This document shows, one piece after another, positions 1 to 11,286 of a stretch of DNA of 64,000 nt; within the stretch, counting starts at the first letter, position 1; every line of letters begins with the position of its first letter. The stretch covers positions 207,977,915 to 208,041,914 of the forward strand of contig OW240914.1 in the NCBI GenBank assembly GCA_933207985.1, in the 5' to 3' direction. The stretch comes from Pelobates cultripes (Eukaryota; Chordata; Amphibia; Anura; Pelobatidae). Both the position numbers and the translations under genes were made by a program. The notes under the pieces are model-generated. The model was not told where the DNA came from. It did no database searches and saw only the letters and a list, made by a program, of their open reading frames with translations.

Positions 1-1721
1 CGAAGATTGAAATCCAAGCTTCATACCCATTCTCAAGGGCTGCTACCTCTATTACGTACCTTGGTATAAAACTCCCATGTGACACTATACAACTATATAA
101 CTTACATTTTATGCCCTCCTTGGAAGAGATCTCCAAAGATCTTACTGGTTGGCACAAACCCCATTTCAGCTGGTTCTGTAGGATCGACATACTCAAAATG
201 AACTCCCTCCTGAAAATACTCTACAAACTACAGACCCTCCCAATAGCCATACCCACTTCCTTCTTCACTAAACTGAGACAGCTGTTCACAGGATTAATCT
301 GGGCCAATAAACACCCCAGAATTTCACACTCTATCCTCACAACACATAAGACATTATGGGGGCCTGGGCTTTCCGCACATAGAACTGTACTACAGGGCAA
401 TAATCCTGCCCAGACCTTACACATGGTCAGCCGCCCCGCCTCTCACACAATCAACACATATTGAAAGCACAATTTTCCAAGCTCCACTACATACCATACT
501 GTGGCACCAAGCGGGACATGCACTCCTCCTGCCACAACACTCACACCACCCCACTATAGTACCAAAAGGACCTTTTCCCACACCTATCCCCACTCTATCC
601 ACTTACACAAAACCCTAATTTCCCTCCTGGCACAGACAGGAGACTTCGCAACTCTTTCCCCAAAACGCAAGACACTAAATACCCTATGCTCAGCTCAGCA
701 TTGGACCAAGGGAAAATTATACCAATATTGTCCCTCACTCAAACCGACCACCCTACCAACCTACATCAATTCCATTATGCCCAACTACTACACTTCATGA
801 CCGCTAATCCAAACCTCCTCAAAGGGGACTGTCCACAAACCATATTTGAAACCCACTGTACCTCCCAGTCACTCAGATCTAAACACCTCTCCACATTCTA
901 TAAAATAGTACACAACACTGACAAGGACAGATTGCCACCATTTACATCCTCCTGGGCACAAGAATTAAATATCACCATCTCAAAACAAGACTGGCGACGG
1001 ATCTTTACTTATATATACAACTCCTCGATAAGCACCACAGTTAGGAAGAGCTCATACAAATGCATCTCCAAATTGCTCTACTCCCCGACTAAACTCCACA
1101 AGCTGTTCCCATCCACACAGGACACATGTTGGAGATGTTCCCAACAGGGAGGCACTACGACACATATCTGGTGGTCCTGCCCAATAATCCAGTCATACTG
1201 GTCACGAATATTAGACATTATACATTCCATAGTAGGCACTCGCATCTCAAGGTCCCCGGAAACGCTACTGTTCCTCCTACACCCACATCCTATTCCTAAA
1301 CGGCAACGTATACTCATCAACCACATGCTCACAGCTGCAAACTCACTAATTCCAGTACACTGGAAAAAAACACAGCTCCCTCTATCAGGGACTGGATACT
1401 AAAGCTAGAATCAAACAAATGAAGGAAATAGAAGCCTCAATGTCTAACAGATGTTCACTTTTCTCCTCAACATGGGAAACCTGGACACATTTTCTACAAA
1501 GCAGTCACGTATAGACCATGGCAGACAGTATGCTGCCTCTCCCCACCTTACTTCAGTCACTGTACACAAAAGCACACTGAATAGCAAGGTTATGGAAGCA
1601 TAAATTGAATATGTTAAGTTTCTTTCATTCTTTTTATATATTGTAAAATGTTACACAACATGAATGTTCCTAAATTGGAAATCCAAGCAGCCCGCCGGAA
1701 CAATACTTATCAAAAAGGTCC
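1..1721 (+). mobile_element. L1-like LINE ORF2 fragment, cut by assembly gap
   Basis: This fragment corresponds base for base to 49334-51054, offset 49333, with no indel seen and at least three substitutions (near 1015, at 1336 and at 1370). It holds the part of ORF2 after the reverse transcriptase, including a C-terminal Cys/His stretch (CWRCSQQGGTTTHIWWSC, near 1127-1185), followed by 3' untranslated sequence. Frameshifts split the reading frame. It ends at the N run, so the LINE 3' end is missing. Confidence 0.85.
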
Positions 1722-1821
1722 NNNNNNNNNNNNNNNNNNNNNNNNNNNNNNNNNNNNNNNNNNNNNNNNNNNNNNNNNNNNNNNNNNNNNNNNNNNNNNN
1801 NNNNNNNNNNNNNNNNNNNNN
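1722..1821. other. 100-base N run (assembly gap)
   Basis: Exactly 100 N bases, the usual placeholder for a gap of unknown size. The left flank is L1-like; the right flank is an unrelated hairpin-rich sequence. Confidence 0.99.
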
Positions 1822-2281
1822 GGGAGCACTGCTCCCTGCCACTTCTATAGTTACAAATTACAAGGAGGGAGCTGCACGCCGGTAGCTCCCTCCTTGTAAT
1901 AAACTAAACGAACAAACATACACTGATACATTGTGTTTGTTTGTTTGTTCGGCTGATATTTCTATTCACTCATTCGTCTGTCTGATGAATGAATGAATAG
2001 CTGAAATTCCCGTTCGCATTTCCAGGTGTTTCACTGGGCATGTGCGGGAATCTCAGTGTCTGCCTAGTGTGGGCTGATGACGTGTCCCTGAGGGACTTCA
2101 CCTACCCACACAAAGATGGCGGCGCCCTGAATCAAGATCGGGGCAGAAAATAAGGATTTAAAAATAGGTAATGTGGGGGGCTTAGGGGCATTTGGGGGTG
2201 ACTAGTGGTTCTATTGGATGTAGTGGAGGCGGGAGAGGGGTTAAAAAAAAAAACGGGATTCGGCATGACAGTGCCGCTTTA
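1822..2281. mobile_element. TTAA-type MITE, right part, hairpin-rich
   Basis: The right end GACAGTGCCGCTTTAA (TTAA at 2278-2281) is typical of frog T2-like MITEs, and the DIRS reverse transcriptase resumes directly after it. The left end is lost in the gap. The sequence holds consecutive hairpins: 1822-1836; a perfect 17-bp stem 1857-1873/1884-1900; an AAC-rich one near 1909-1950; and one near 1963-2000. Confidence 0.5.
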
Positions 2282-2655
2282 AGATAATAAATGCCTTCTA
2301 TCTTGAAATGATGGTATCTGACAAAATTGTTTATGTATTTTAAATTTATGACTGGTCTGTGACCAGCATCTTTCTTTTTTACCAGGAATAAATTGCTTAT
2401 GAAACCTGGACTGCTCATGGGAACTTGGATAATGGCATTTTTGAAAACAAATTTAATATTTCTTGATGTATCAGACTCTGGTTATGAAAATTTTATTGGA
2501 AAAGGTATCTGTATTTGAATGGGACTTGATATGAAATCTATTTTGTATCCTAGAACAGTATTTAAGATCCAGGCATTGTTTGTAATCTGGCTCCAGACAT
2601 GGAAATAGTGAGAAAGTCTGCTTTCCGATTTTTCTGGGGAAGAAAGGGGATAAGA
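2282..2655 (-). pseudogene. DIRS-type reverse transcriptase fragment (N-terminal part)
   Basis: Read on the - strand, it encodes a degenerate N-terminal segment (AWILNTVLGYKIDFIS) followed by SPGFISNLFLVKKKDAGHRP and VINLKYINNFVRYHHFKIEG. This is the characteristic start of the DIRS/Ngaro reverse transcriptase. Stops and frame changes make it non-functional. It is ended at 2281 by a TTAA MITE and interrupted upstream by an inverted repeat. It probably belongs with the ORF1-like pieces at 5459-7835. Confidence 0.65.
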
Positions 2656-2952
2656 GTAATACTCACAAGTGTAGAGTAGAACTATTGATATAGAGATGGT
2701 GGTATGATCCCCAACTCGGATTTACTTGGAGTAACAGCATAGGGCAGGCTTACATAAACACTTCTCTATTGATATAGCGTTGGTGGTATGATCCCCACCT
2801 CAGATTTACTTGGAGTAACAGCTTAGGGCAGGCTTACATAAGCCTGCCCTATGCTGTTATTCCAAGTAAATCCGAGGTGGGGATCATAACACCAATGCTA
2901 TATCAATAAAGCAGTGTTTCTGCTCTACACTTGTGAGTATTACTCTTATCAC
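2648..2952. repeat. Nested inverted/direct repeat (fold-back element)
   Basis: The outer arms 2648-2685 and 2918-2952 are inverted copies (GAGTAATACTCACAAGTGTA and its complement). Inside, a ~75-bp unit appears twice in direct orientation (2686-2755, 2765-2836) and once inverted (2839-2911). The inner pair makes a hairpin of about 70-bp arms centred between 2837 and 2838. It probably inserted into the DIRS element. Confidence 0.75.
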
Positions 2953-3384
2953 TCTTTTATACTCTATTTTATCACAATTGAGAGCAATATTGTTGCCTTT
3001 TATCTTACCTTTGGAGCTTTGGATTACCAGACGGTGCTGACGGATACATCGTCCCACATCTCAAAAGCGATGATTATACCGCTGTATGTTCGTCACACCA
3101 GAGCTGGCTATAGCTCTTTTAAATGTGAGTTCTCTACCTCTTGTTACTTACTGCACTTTTGGACTGTAGACGTACTGTACTATTGGTTGCTTTCTGCCTC
3201 TTCTCTGTTTCATATATACGAACTAACACCCTGAGGCGTATCCACTCCCATTGAAGAGAATACGTCTTATCAAGTTTCCCTGATTATCTACTGCTACTCT
3301 AGCGAGACCTCCTACCCTTTCTAAGACTATTTTATTTGTATTGGTGCAGCCCTACTGCATCTTTTTTGTGTTGTATTTGATTCA
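2953..3384. other. Unassigned stretch before CR1
   Basis: A/T-rich sequence with short open frames and no recognised domain. It may be the non-coding 5' part of the CR1 copy or part of the fold-back element. No gene is supported. Confidence 0.4.
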
Positions 3385-5175
3385 TTGATGGATCCTATGG
3401 CAAGAGATATGCAAATGTTTGCTGCAAAAAACTTGCAAATAACTTGTGACTGGATAACTCGAGACAAGGTGCTACAGCTATTAAAGAAAATTAATGTAAA
3501 TAAAGCTCCGGGGCCTGACTGTATTCACCCACGAGTACTTAAGGAGCTAAGTGGGGAAATAAGTGAACCTCTGTATTTAATTTTTCAAGATTCTTTTGTT
3601 TCAGGTGTTGTACCGGAGGATTGGAGGAAGGCAGATGTTGTTCCTATATTTAAAAAGGGTTCAAAATCCTTGCCTGGAAATTATAGACCTGTGAGCTTAA
3701 CTTCAGTAACTGGGAAAATATTTGAAGGGCTATTAAGGGATAATATTCAGGAATTCATTGGGAAGAACTTTGTTATTAGCAATAATCAGCATGGTTTTAT
3801 GAAACATAGGTCATGTCAAACTAACCTAATTGCATTCTACGAAGAAGTAAGTAGAAGTATAGATCAGGGTGTTGCAGTGGATGTGATCTACTTGGACTTT
3901 GCCAAGGCATTTGATACGGTTCCTCACAATAGGTTAGTCTTCAAACTAAAAGAAATTGGTCTAGATGAATATTCCTGTTCTTGGGTAGAACATTGGCTTA
4001 AGGACAGAGTACAACGAGTTGTCATTAATGGTAAATTTTCAGGCTGGACAAAAGTGGTAAGTGGTGTCCCTCAGGGTTCTGTTTTGGGACCACTTCTATT
4101 TAACATATTTATAAATGATCTTGAAATAGGCATTGAAAGCCATGTATCAGTGTTTGCAGATGACACAAAACTTTGTAAAGTAATAAAATGTGAGCAGGAT
4201 ATTGCTTTGCTGCAGAGAGCTTTAGATAGATTGGGGGACTGGGCACTAAAATGGCAGATGAAATTTAACATAGAGAAATGCAAAGTTATGCACTTTGGGG
4301 TTAAGAATACACAAGCAACTTACACACTAAATGGTAGTAAATTAGGGATAACCACACACGAGAAGGATGGGAATTGTTATAGACAACAAATTAGGCAGCA
4401 ATATGCAATGTCAATCTGCAGTTGCTAAGGCCAGTAAGATTTTGTCATGTATAAATAGGGGCATAAATTCTCGGGATGAAAATATAATTTTGCCTCTTTA
4501 TAAATCGCTGGTAAGACCACACCTTGAATATGCTGTGCAATTTTGGGCGCCTGTTCTAAAGAAGGATATCATGGCACTGGAGAGGGTCCAGAGACGAGCT
4601 ACAAAATTGATAAAAGGAATGGAGCATTTTAGTTATGAAGAAAGGTTACAAAAATTAAATCTGTTTCGTTTGGAAAAACGGCGCCTGAGAGGGGATATGA
4701 TAACTTTATACAAATATATTCGGGGCCAGTACAAACCTTTATCTGGAAATCTATTCATAAACAGGGTTATACATAGGACACGAGGTCACACATTTAGGCT
4801 GGAAGAAAGGAGATTTCATCTAAGGCAAAGAAAAGGTTTTTTTACAGTAAGAACAATAAGGATATGGAATTCTCTGCCTGAAGAGGTGGTTTTGTCAGAG
4901 TCCATACAGATGTTTAAACTGAAATTGGATAAATACTTACAAAAACATAACATACAGGGATATAATTTCTAATTAGTGGGGTAATAGCTGATTGATCCAA
5001 GGAGACATCTGACTGCTATTTTGGGGTCAAGAAGGAATTTTTTCCTAGTTTGTGGCAAAATTGGAAGTGCTTCAGACCAGGTTTTTTGCCTTCTTTTGGA
5101 TCAACAGCAACAACATTTCTGAGGAAGGCTGAACTTGATGGACGCAAGTCTCTTTTCAGCTATGTAACTATGATT
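3385..5175 (+). mobile_element. CR1-type LINE, 5'-truncated, reverse transcriptase with frameshift
   Basis: The first part (3385-4428) has reverse transcriptase motifs in order: NKAPGPDCIHPRVLKEL, VYLDFAKAFDTVPHNRL-like YLDFAKAFDTVPHNRL, SGVPQGSVLGPLLFNIFIND and the catalytic FADDTKL. The second part (4367-4972) is in another frame and holds the CR1 C-terminal region (RPHLEYAVQFWAPVLKKDI, ERVQRRATKLIKGMEHFSYE, RIWNSLPEEVV). The break lies near 4355-4367. The 3' end, GATGGACGCAAGTCTC then AGCTATGTAACTATG, is the usual CR1/L2-type tail. The endonuclease domain is missing. It lies inside the DIRS remains. Confidence 0.88.
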
Positions 5176-5756
5176 TGAGGGGTTTCCTTCGCTTGGGTTG
5201 CTGCCCATTCTGCATATATTGTGTGTTGATTAGTGCTGAACTCCTGCTGTATTCTGTGTGTCAATCTTTATGAGTATTGACCTTCATCTTTCTGTGGTTA
5301 GAGCTGTATTAGCATTTCCTAGAAAACATACAATTTGTTGTATCCATCCTCTAAAATGTCAATACTGGGGGAACTCACTGAAGCAGAAGCTTGTTCTAGG
5401 AATTCAAATATATTTGCCATGGGACCAGAAATATCCATTAGCTTGTCCTGACAGGATTTTAGTGACCTGTGAAGTCCCCTGAACGGGGATGTTTTATATT
5501 ATCTGGATTCAATATAGGTTTTCCTGCAGTATCCATAATATTTTCATCATCAGATTTTGATACATGTTCAGGTACCTCAGAGTATGCAGAATAATCAGAA
5601 TCAGCAGCAGATTCTTCATCTTCAGAAGATGAGGATGAATTATCAGAGGAGGTTTTATAAGAGTAAGATATGCTCCTGTGAATGGCCTTCCAAGCTTGTT
5701 TGTCTTCCTCACAAGCAGAGGGTCTTTTGAGTAAGTTACTCTCATCAAATTTGTGT

Positions 5757-7419
5757 GATATAGGCAGGGCCGGATTAACATAGGGGCTGATGGAGCTGCA
5801 GCTCCAGGCCCAGGCCCAGGCCCATGGAATAGGCCCATAAAAAAAAAAAATACTTTTTTTTTTTTTACACACTATTCTTAGGTCTGCAACCTGACTGGTA
5901 TTTTAAGGCACAGCCAGTATTTGAGGCTGCAGGGCCGTGACGGTATTGCAGTAATACCGGCAATACAAATGCAAATATTTTTCTCAGTATAAACGGAGGT
6001 TACATTGCAATACCAGCACCGGCCAGTAGGGGTCACTGTGTATGGAGAGAGGCAGGGATTGGAAGTTACATCATCTACCTGCCTCTTTCTACTCCACTGA
6101 TCCGCGGGGGAGCAGCTACACAGCACAGAGTCCAGACAGCAGCTCCCAGCCTGCAGAGACAGACTACAGCTCAGGTATGTGAAGGATGGGGGGAAAGGCA
6201 GCAGGGACACATGGGGACACAGACACTAGGGGACACAGGGAGACGTGGGGGACACAGACACTTGGGGACAATGAGACACTAGGGGAGACTGAGACATGGG
6301 GATGCTGTGAGACATAGGGAGACACATTGGGACACTGAGACACTTGGGACACAGTGTCCCCATGTGCCCCAGCCAGTGTCCCTAGTGTCTCAGTGTCCCC
6401 ATGGCTCCCAGTGTCCCCTAGTCTCCCAGTGTCTGTGTCCCCATGTCTCTCAGTGTCCCCAAATGTCTGTGTCCTCATGTCTCCCAGCCAGTGTTTCAGT
6501 GTCCCCATGTCTCCCAGTGTCCCCATGTCTATGTCCACAAGTGCTCCCATGTTTTCTGGTGTCCCCAAGTATCTGTGTCCCCATACCTCCCAGCTAGTGT
6601 CTGTGTCCCCATGTCTTCCAATGTCCCCTAGTCTTCCAGTGTCTATTTCCATGTCTCCCAGTGCCTCTAGTGTCTTAGTTTTACCAAATGTCTTTGTCCC
6701 CATGTCTCCCAGTGTCTGTGTCCCCATGTATCTGTGTCCCTAGTGTCTGTGACCCCATTTCTCCCAGTGTCCTCAAATGTCTGTGTCCCAGTGTCCCCAT
6801 GTCTGTATCCACAAGTGCCCCAGTGTCTCTCAGTGCCCCAGTGTCTCTCAGTGCCCCAGTGTCTCTCTGTGTCCCCATGTCTCTGTGTCCCCATGTCTCC
6901 TAATGTCCCCTAGTATCATAGTGACACGGGACACACTGAGATATGGGGACACTGAGAGAAATGGGGACACAGACACTGGGAGACTAGGGGACTGGGGGAC
7001 ATAGGGACACTGACACTGTGAAATATAGGGACACTGGCCTTCTAATTCTTTGGACAGACATGCCCCCTTTTTGTGCCTTTCCCACCCCCCACATTTGGTA
7101 GTTCTGGTCACGTGATTCGCGTCAGTGGCCCACCCTTTTACCCCGCCCATTGACTTCCTTCTTCACTGGACACTGCTGTTAGGGGTTATGGATTTACTTG
7201 AAAGATGAAAGCATAAATTAGAAAGAGATTAGCATAGAGTATGTGTTTTCTTATAGCTGCATCTTTTGAGTTTCCCTCCAACACTATCTCTATCAGATAC
7301 ATGACGCTCAAGAGGTATCACTGTTTTAGTGTTTTTGGTCAATAAGATTCTGTAATTAGGCCCCATCATAATTGTCAGCACCAGGCCCACTGAGCTCTTA
7401 ATCTGGCCCTGGATATAGG
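5757..7419. mobile_element. hAT-like non-autonomous element (family 1) with 8-bp target duplication
   Basis: The element is 5765-7411, starting CAGGGCCGGATTAACA and ending TTAATCTGGCCCTG (inverted termini). Both sides carry the 8-bp duplication GATATAGG (5757-5764, 7412-7419), typical of hAT transposition. It has no transposase. The core is a G/A- versus C/T-rich minisatellite (6187-7030). A second copy is at 61105-63741. Confidence 0.9.
6187..7030. repeat. Orientation-switching minisatellite inside hAT-like family 1
   Basis: The repeat is built around TGTCCCCATGTCTCCCAG and its complement, about 18 bp with variants. The purine-rich strand is on + at about 6187-6350, the pyrimidine-rich strand at about 6351-6915, and the purine-rich strand again to about 7030. 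The switches make inverted repeats hundreds of bases long. Long open frames on both strands here are products of the repeat. Confidence 0.85.
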
Positions 7420-7835
7420 CATTTCATTATGGTCCTTCCCTTTTTAGATGCTTTTGAGCAAGAAGGGGAATCATAAGGACTGTCACAACAATGCTTATGC
7501 TTCTCGGTGGCCTCCCCAGACCTCCTGAAACTTTGTGCCAAATTCCTTACAGACTCAACAAATGACCAGAATTGGTCAGAGGGAGTATTAATTACCTCAG
7601 TCTGTTGCGCAGGTTTGGTAGATTGGCTGATAGCATGAGCTACAGATTTTGCAAATGCCACTTGCATAGAGGACATAGCAGAAAATATTGCAGATGATAC
7701 TGATTTGTTGACAGATAAATCAACAATATTCTGTAACGAGTCCTCAGTGAGGATTTCACATTCAGCATTCGCACCAGTAATTGGTGACTGTGGAAGAGTT
7801 TTCTTAGACTCTTTAGAATTCATAATAATAATCAA

Positions 7836-8552
7836 ATTCTAGTAGTCTGCAATAAAATAATTCTAATAGTCTGCAATAAAGTAAATATTGCTTGATATAT
7901 TGCAATAAACTTTACAATAGTATAAGTATTAATTGGTAAAAAAACCTGAACTGGATACAAATTGTGTCAATGTAATCTTTCTCAGAGAAGAAACAATGTC
8001 AGCTGAAGGAATATGCTGAGGTATAGTAGGCGGTAATGGGCAGGTAAAAAGGGGCAGGAAAGAGCCAGCTGACAACCAATTAACTGTGAAAAAAAGCCAG
8101 GGAAATGACATCAGATTGAATCTAGGTAAATTGAATGTATGAAACAACCGCACGGTTAAACCCGTTCGCGCTGCGAATGAGAGGAAAAAAATGCCAAATT
8201 AAAGGGTTGTTCACAAAAAGTAATAGAAGCGTGAATAGTGTTCGGCTAGAATTCACGAAAGATACACAAAATGAACTAACTGTTCTCAAACGAAAATAAT
8301 AAGAGTATAATGGTAATATCGTTCGTGAGTTTTGCCTTACAAATTAACTTTGGCCAGTAGCAATAACTGAAAATATATATACCTAAAAAAAAATTATAAA
8401 ATATAATTATAAAAATATCCAAAAATAAATATTTGTCTTTACAATTATGGTATAAATAAAACAATACTAATTATTATCTATATATATGCCAAAACTAAAG
8501 ATTAAATAGAATATAGAATAACTGTAATGTATGTATATATGTTACTTATCTC
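7836..8552. other. Probable DIRS 5' leader, no gene seen
   Basis: A/T-rich DNA upstream (on the - strand) of the ORF1-like start. It may be the DIRS leader. No coding or RNA feature is supported. Confidence 0.35.
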
Positions 8553-8716
8553 CACTGGAGCAGCAAAGAAAGAAGAAGAGGATTGGGGGTCATTCCCTAT
8601 ATATAGACTATGCCAGATGCTGATTGGCTATTGGATATTCCATTGCAGTTACTTGACTGGTTTTTCTTATATTGTTTCACTAAACTTTATTGAAATATTC
8701 TTTGCTGCTGGAGTTT
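8553..8716. repeat. Imperfect inverted repeat, possible DIRS terminal repeat
   Basis: CTGGAGCAGCAAAGA near 8554 is repeated inverted as TCTTTGCTGCTGGAG near 8700-8714. Its position upstream of the ORF1-like frame fits a DIRS inverted terminal repeat, but this is an inference. Confidence 0.35.
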
Positions 8717-8881
8717 AGTAAGGAAAGTTAATGCATAATATAAGTCTCCTGTCTTGTTATAAAATCTTATAGTTACAGCAATAATAAAAAAAATGTTAAC
8801 ACTTTTCCTTTACAAGGAATGTTGCATTGATTTAATTTGTGATTATTGCACTTTTCACCTGATTTGTACTTCATATATCCT

Positions 8882-9141
8882 TAAAGGAACACTCTAAGCA
8901 CCATAATAACTTAATCGAAATAAAGTTATAATGGTGCCAGGTTGTCCTTCGTGCTTGTTCTCCAGCTCCAGAACTCCTTGTCCAGAGAAGTGTCGACTTT
9001 CTCCAATTCAATTTGAGAAAGAACAGAGTGCTGCTGGGACACGGATTGGCTTAGAGAAGTTAGCTGATGCTCTAAGGCAAACAGTGGCTCCCCATTTATC
9101 AATTTGTTGATGATGTTGTTATGGTGCTTATGCAGTTCCTT
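8882..9141. mobile_element. T2-like MITE
   Basis: It starts TTAAAGGAACACTCTAAGCA and ends with the inverted form (ATGGTGCTTATGCAGTTCCTTTT), which is slightly degenerate. No coding capacity. Confidence 0.65.
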
Positions 9142-9142
9142 T

Positions 9143-9400
9143 TATTTATTCACTAATACACTAATGTGAGAATTAAAGTGAATTTCAAATTTAAGGTCAA
9201 AATTGCTGAATTTGAACAATTCTCTATCAGGATTATTCACTAAAGTGAGACTTAAAAGTGAATTCCAAGTGAATTTCAAATTTAAGGTTAAAATAGCCAA
9301 ATTGGAAAAACTCTCTTAGTGAGTTATTCTTTCAGTCGAACTACTCTGGTATTAAATTTGAAATGCGCTTTAATAAATAACCCTGATAATGTTCATAAAA
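9143..9400. repeat. Degenerate ATTCACTAAAGTGAGA repeat
   Basis: Two diverged ~105-bp copies sharing AAAGTGAATTTCAAATTTAAGG (first 20 bases conserved) lie in tandem. A related element with inverted ends is at 45372-45562. Confidence 0.5.
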
Positions 9401-9544
9401 ATAGGGTAAGCAATCTTAATAAGTTGGTCCAGAGAAGACGATTAAGGGGCAAATACAAATTATTATTATTAAATATATAATTATTTTATTTGTTAATGTC
9501 TACATATGAATGCTGCTTACATTACTCCTAAATTTTTTTTGTAG

Positions 9545-9691
9545 TGAAAATCGCATTAAAAAATTGTGGATGGATTTGAAAAAAGATGAACCCCACCTGC
9601 TGCCAAGTTTTGAAGAATTCTTGGTTCGTGTTTTCTCCCAACTTCAGGAAGCAAATGAGGAAAAGAATGAAATGGAAAGTGCCCTAAAGAA
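9545..9691 (+). CDS. CRACR2A: CRACR2A exon A (end of EF-hand region, start of coiled coil)
   Basis: This is a 147-bp internal exon after a T-rich acceptor ending TAG and before donor GTAGGT. It begins with the third base of a codon and ends with two bases (AA) completed by the next exon. It encodes ENRIKKLWMDLKKDE, then LLPSFEEFLVRVFSQLQEA and NEEKNEMESALK, matching the CRACR2A segment between the second EF-hand and the coiled coil. An ATG upstream in the intron gives a longer open frame, but that part is not exon. Confidence 0.93.
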
Positions 9692-9729
9692 GTAGGTTGG
9701 TTTAATCCATATTGCCTTATGCTTGCTCT

Positions 9730-10484
9730 TTAAAGTGAACTTGTGCTGACAGGTTCACTTTGCATTCCAGCATCTCTGAACTTTAAGAACAAACACAAGG
9801 CTCCTGTAGGCTCTAACATGGGAGCAACATAGCAGGAGATAAGACATTCTAAATTAAACAGTCTGTGCCGTAAAGGGAGTGTTAACACAAGAAATGTGTA
9901 GGGAGACTGTGTAAGCAGAGGCAAGAGAGATATGGCTAGGGCTGTATAAACAAAGAGATTTAACTCTTCAATAGCAGAGAATTGAGCAGTGAGACTGCAG
10001 GGTCATGATTGACACATCAAAACCACTTTGTTAAGCTACGGTTTGTGCTTACAGTGTCCATTTTATACTCTCTTCCTTTCCATGCATGGCTTCTATACTA
10101 TTGTAACACCCACTCTGCATTCTTACCCACCACCCGCTATAAAAAAGCACTGTTGGGAAGCACTTCCTCAAACAGGGTAGTCCTCTTCACTGTGTGTATC
10201 TGTGAGTGTAAGCCTTTGTGAGTATCTGTAAATGTGTGTGTGTGTATGAGTGTGTGTATCTGTGAGCGCAAAGTAACTGCATCAGGTTCTGGGATTTTAT
10301 AAATTGAAAGGTGCAGAGTTAATGCAGCGTGACATGGAGTTAGTGGTGCAGTTGTTTGTGTGTATACAGGAATGTATATGCATGGCAGTGTTTATCTCTC
10401 AGTGTCAAACAGGATGTATGTGTGTGTCTGGCAGTACAAATCTTTATCTAAGAGTACACATCTGTTTATTGTGGGTGTGTGTGA

Positions 10485-10516
<32 letters not shown>

Positions 10517-10769
10517 TTACAGATATGTGTGTTCACCTCTGGGACTATCAGTGTGTGTGTGTGTATGTGCGTGTACCAGGGAGTAGAAATCTGTGGACCC
10601 CATGGAAGAAGACCGCTTGTCCAATTGCTCTCATGTAAACTGAAGTGGACTGTCTTGCTATTGAGAATCGTCAAAACTACACTGCAACTTTCGTAGCACA
10701 AAGCATGGATGGAATTGAATGTGTTTTCTTTTTATAAAAAGTGAGAGTACAATGACAGGTACACTTTAA
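9730..10769. mobile_element. TTAA-flanked MITE with GT-rich core
   Basis: Left end TTAAAGTGAACTTGTGCTGA and right end TGACAGGTACACTTTAA are inverted copies; TTAA lies at 9730-9733 and 10766-10769. The middle (10194-10580) is a GT/TATGTG microsatellite which explains the open frames there. Confidence 0.75.
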
Positions 10770-11178
10770 ATTAAATCTTAGAATACATCTTCAAGTCACA
10801 ACCCTTACTCAAAACGCCTGAATCGAAGAACTGTCCCAACTTGTGATCACAGTTAATCACATGCTAATACTATTACTATAGATTAGTGTATATAACTATT
10901 TCTGAAAGCAAATAAACATAATTCCACAATGTGTGCTTAAAGCAACTAGTGAAATATAATGGAGATATAATCTATAACTAGTGAAAACTAAGCACAAAAC
11001 TCTCATACACCTGAACAGAAAAAATAGAGTGGTAACAAAAAAACAAAATTGTCAAACTAGGCTGAACACTATTTGCATTTATTACATGACATCATCAGCA
11101 TGTAATAAACACCAACCATCATTTAATAGGTGCAAAACAGTTAAAAAAAATAATATATATTTTTTTTATTCTAAACAG
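10770..11178. other. Intron, no feature seen
   Basis: A/T-rich intron ending in the polypyrimidine tract and AG of exon B. No repeat or gene is recognised. Confidence 0.6.
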
Positions 11179-11269
11179 GAAGATTGCAACATATGATGTA
11201 GAAATTCAAAATCTTTATGAGGAAATGGAGCAGCAGATAAAATCTGAGAAAGAACAATTTCTCCTACAG
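11179..11269 (+). CDS. CRACR2A: CRACR2A exon B (coiled coil)
   Basis: This is a 91-bp exon after acceptor TTCTAAACAG and before donor GTAAGA. Its first base completes the lysine codon split from exon A and it ends on a full codon. It encodes [19 protein letters not shown] and then [11 protein letters not shown], nearly identical to vertebrate CRACR2A. The donor is followed after only 17 intron bases by the TG of an antisense provirus (11287), so intronic signals beyond donor position +17 are viral sequence. Confidence 0.95.
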
Positions 11270-11281
11270 GTAAGATACAAT

Positions 11282-11286
11282 GTTTG
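11282..11286. repeat. Provirus target-site duplication, left
   Basis: GTTTG directly before the LTR TG, matching GTTTG at 23200-23204 after the other LTR. It is intron sequence just after the exon B donor. Confidence 0.9.

Larger units (their letters stand above)
5459..7835 (-). pseudogene. DIRS ORF1-like (gag-like) remains, split by a hAT-like insertion
   Basis: The N-terminal piece (7835 down to 7420) has an ordinary start and residues such as NIVDLSVNKSVSSAIFSAMS and QFWSFVESVRNLAQSFRRSG. The C-terminal piece (5764 down to 5459) is acidic and serine-rich (TSSDNSSSSSEDEESAADSD). They are separated by the transposon at 5765-7411 and its 8-bp target duplication, so they were one frame before the insertion. 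I assign DIRS because the - strand order (ORF1, then the 2282-2655 reverse transcriptase) and repeat content fit; the ORF1 sequence itself is not diagnostic. Non-coding remains continue to about 5180. Confidence 0.5.

Noticed and set aside
6164..7150. Open frames rich in Gly/Asp/Thr or Ser/Pro/Val on both strands
   Set aside because: Products of the GACACTGGGGACA-type minisatellite; the same occurs at 61452-62348.
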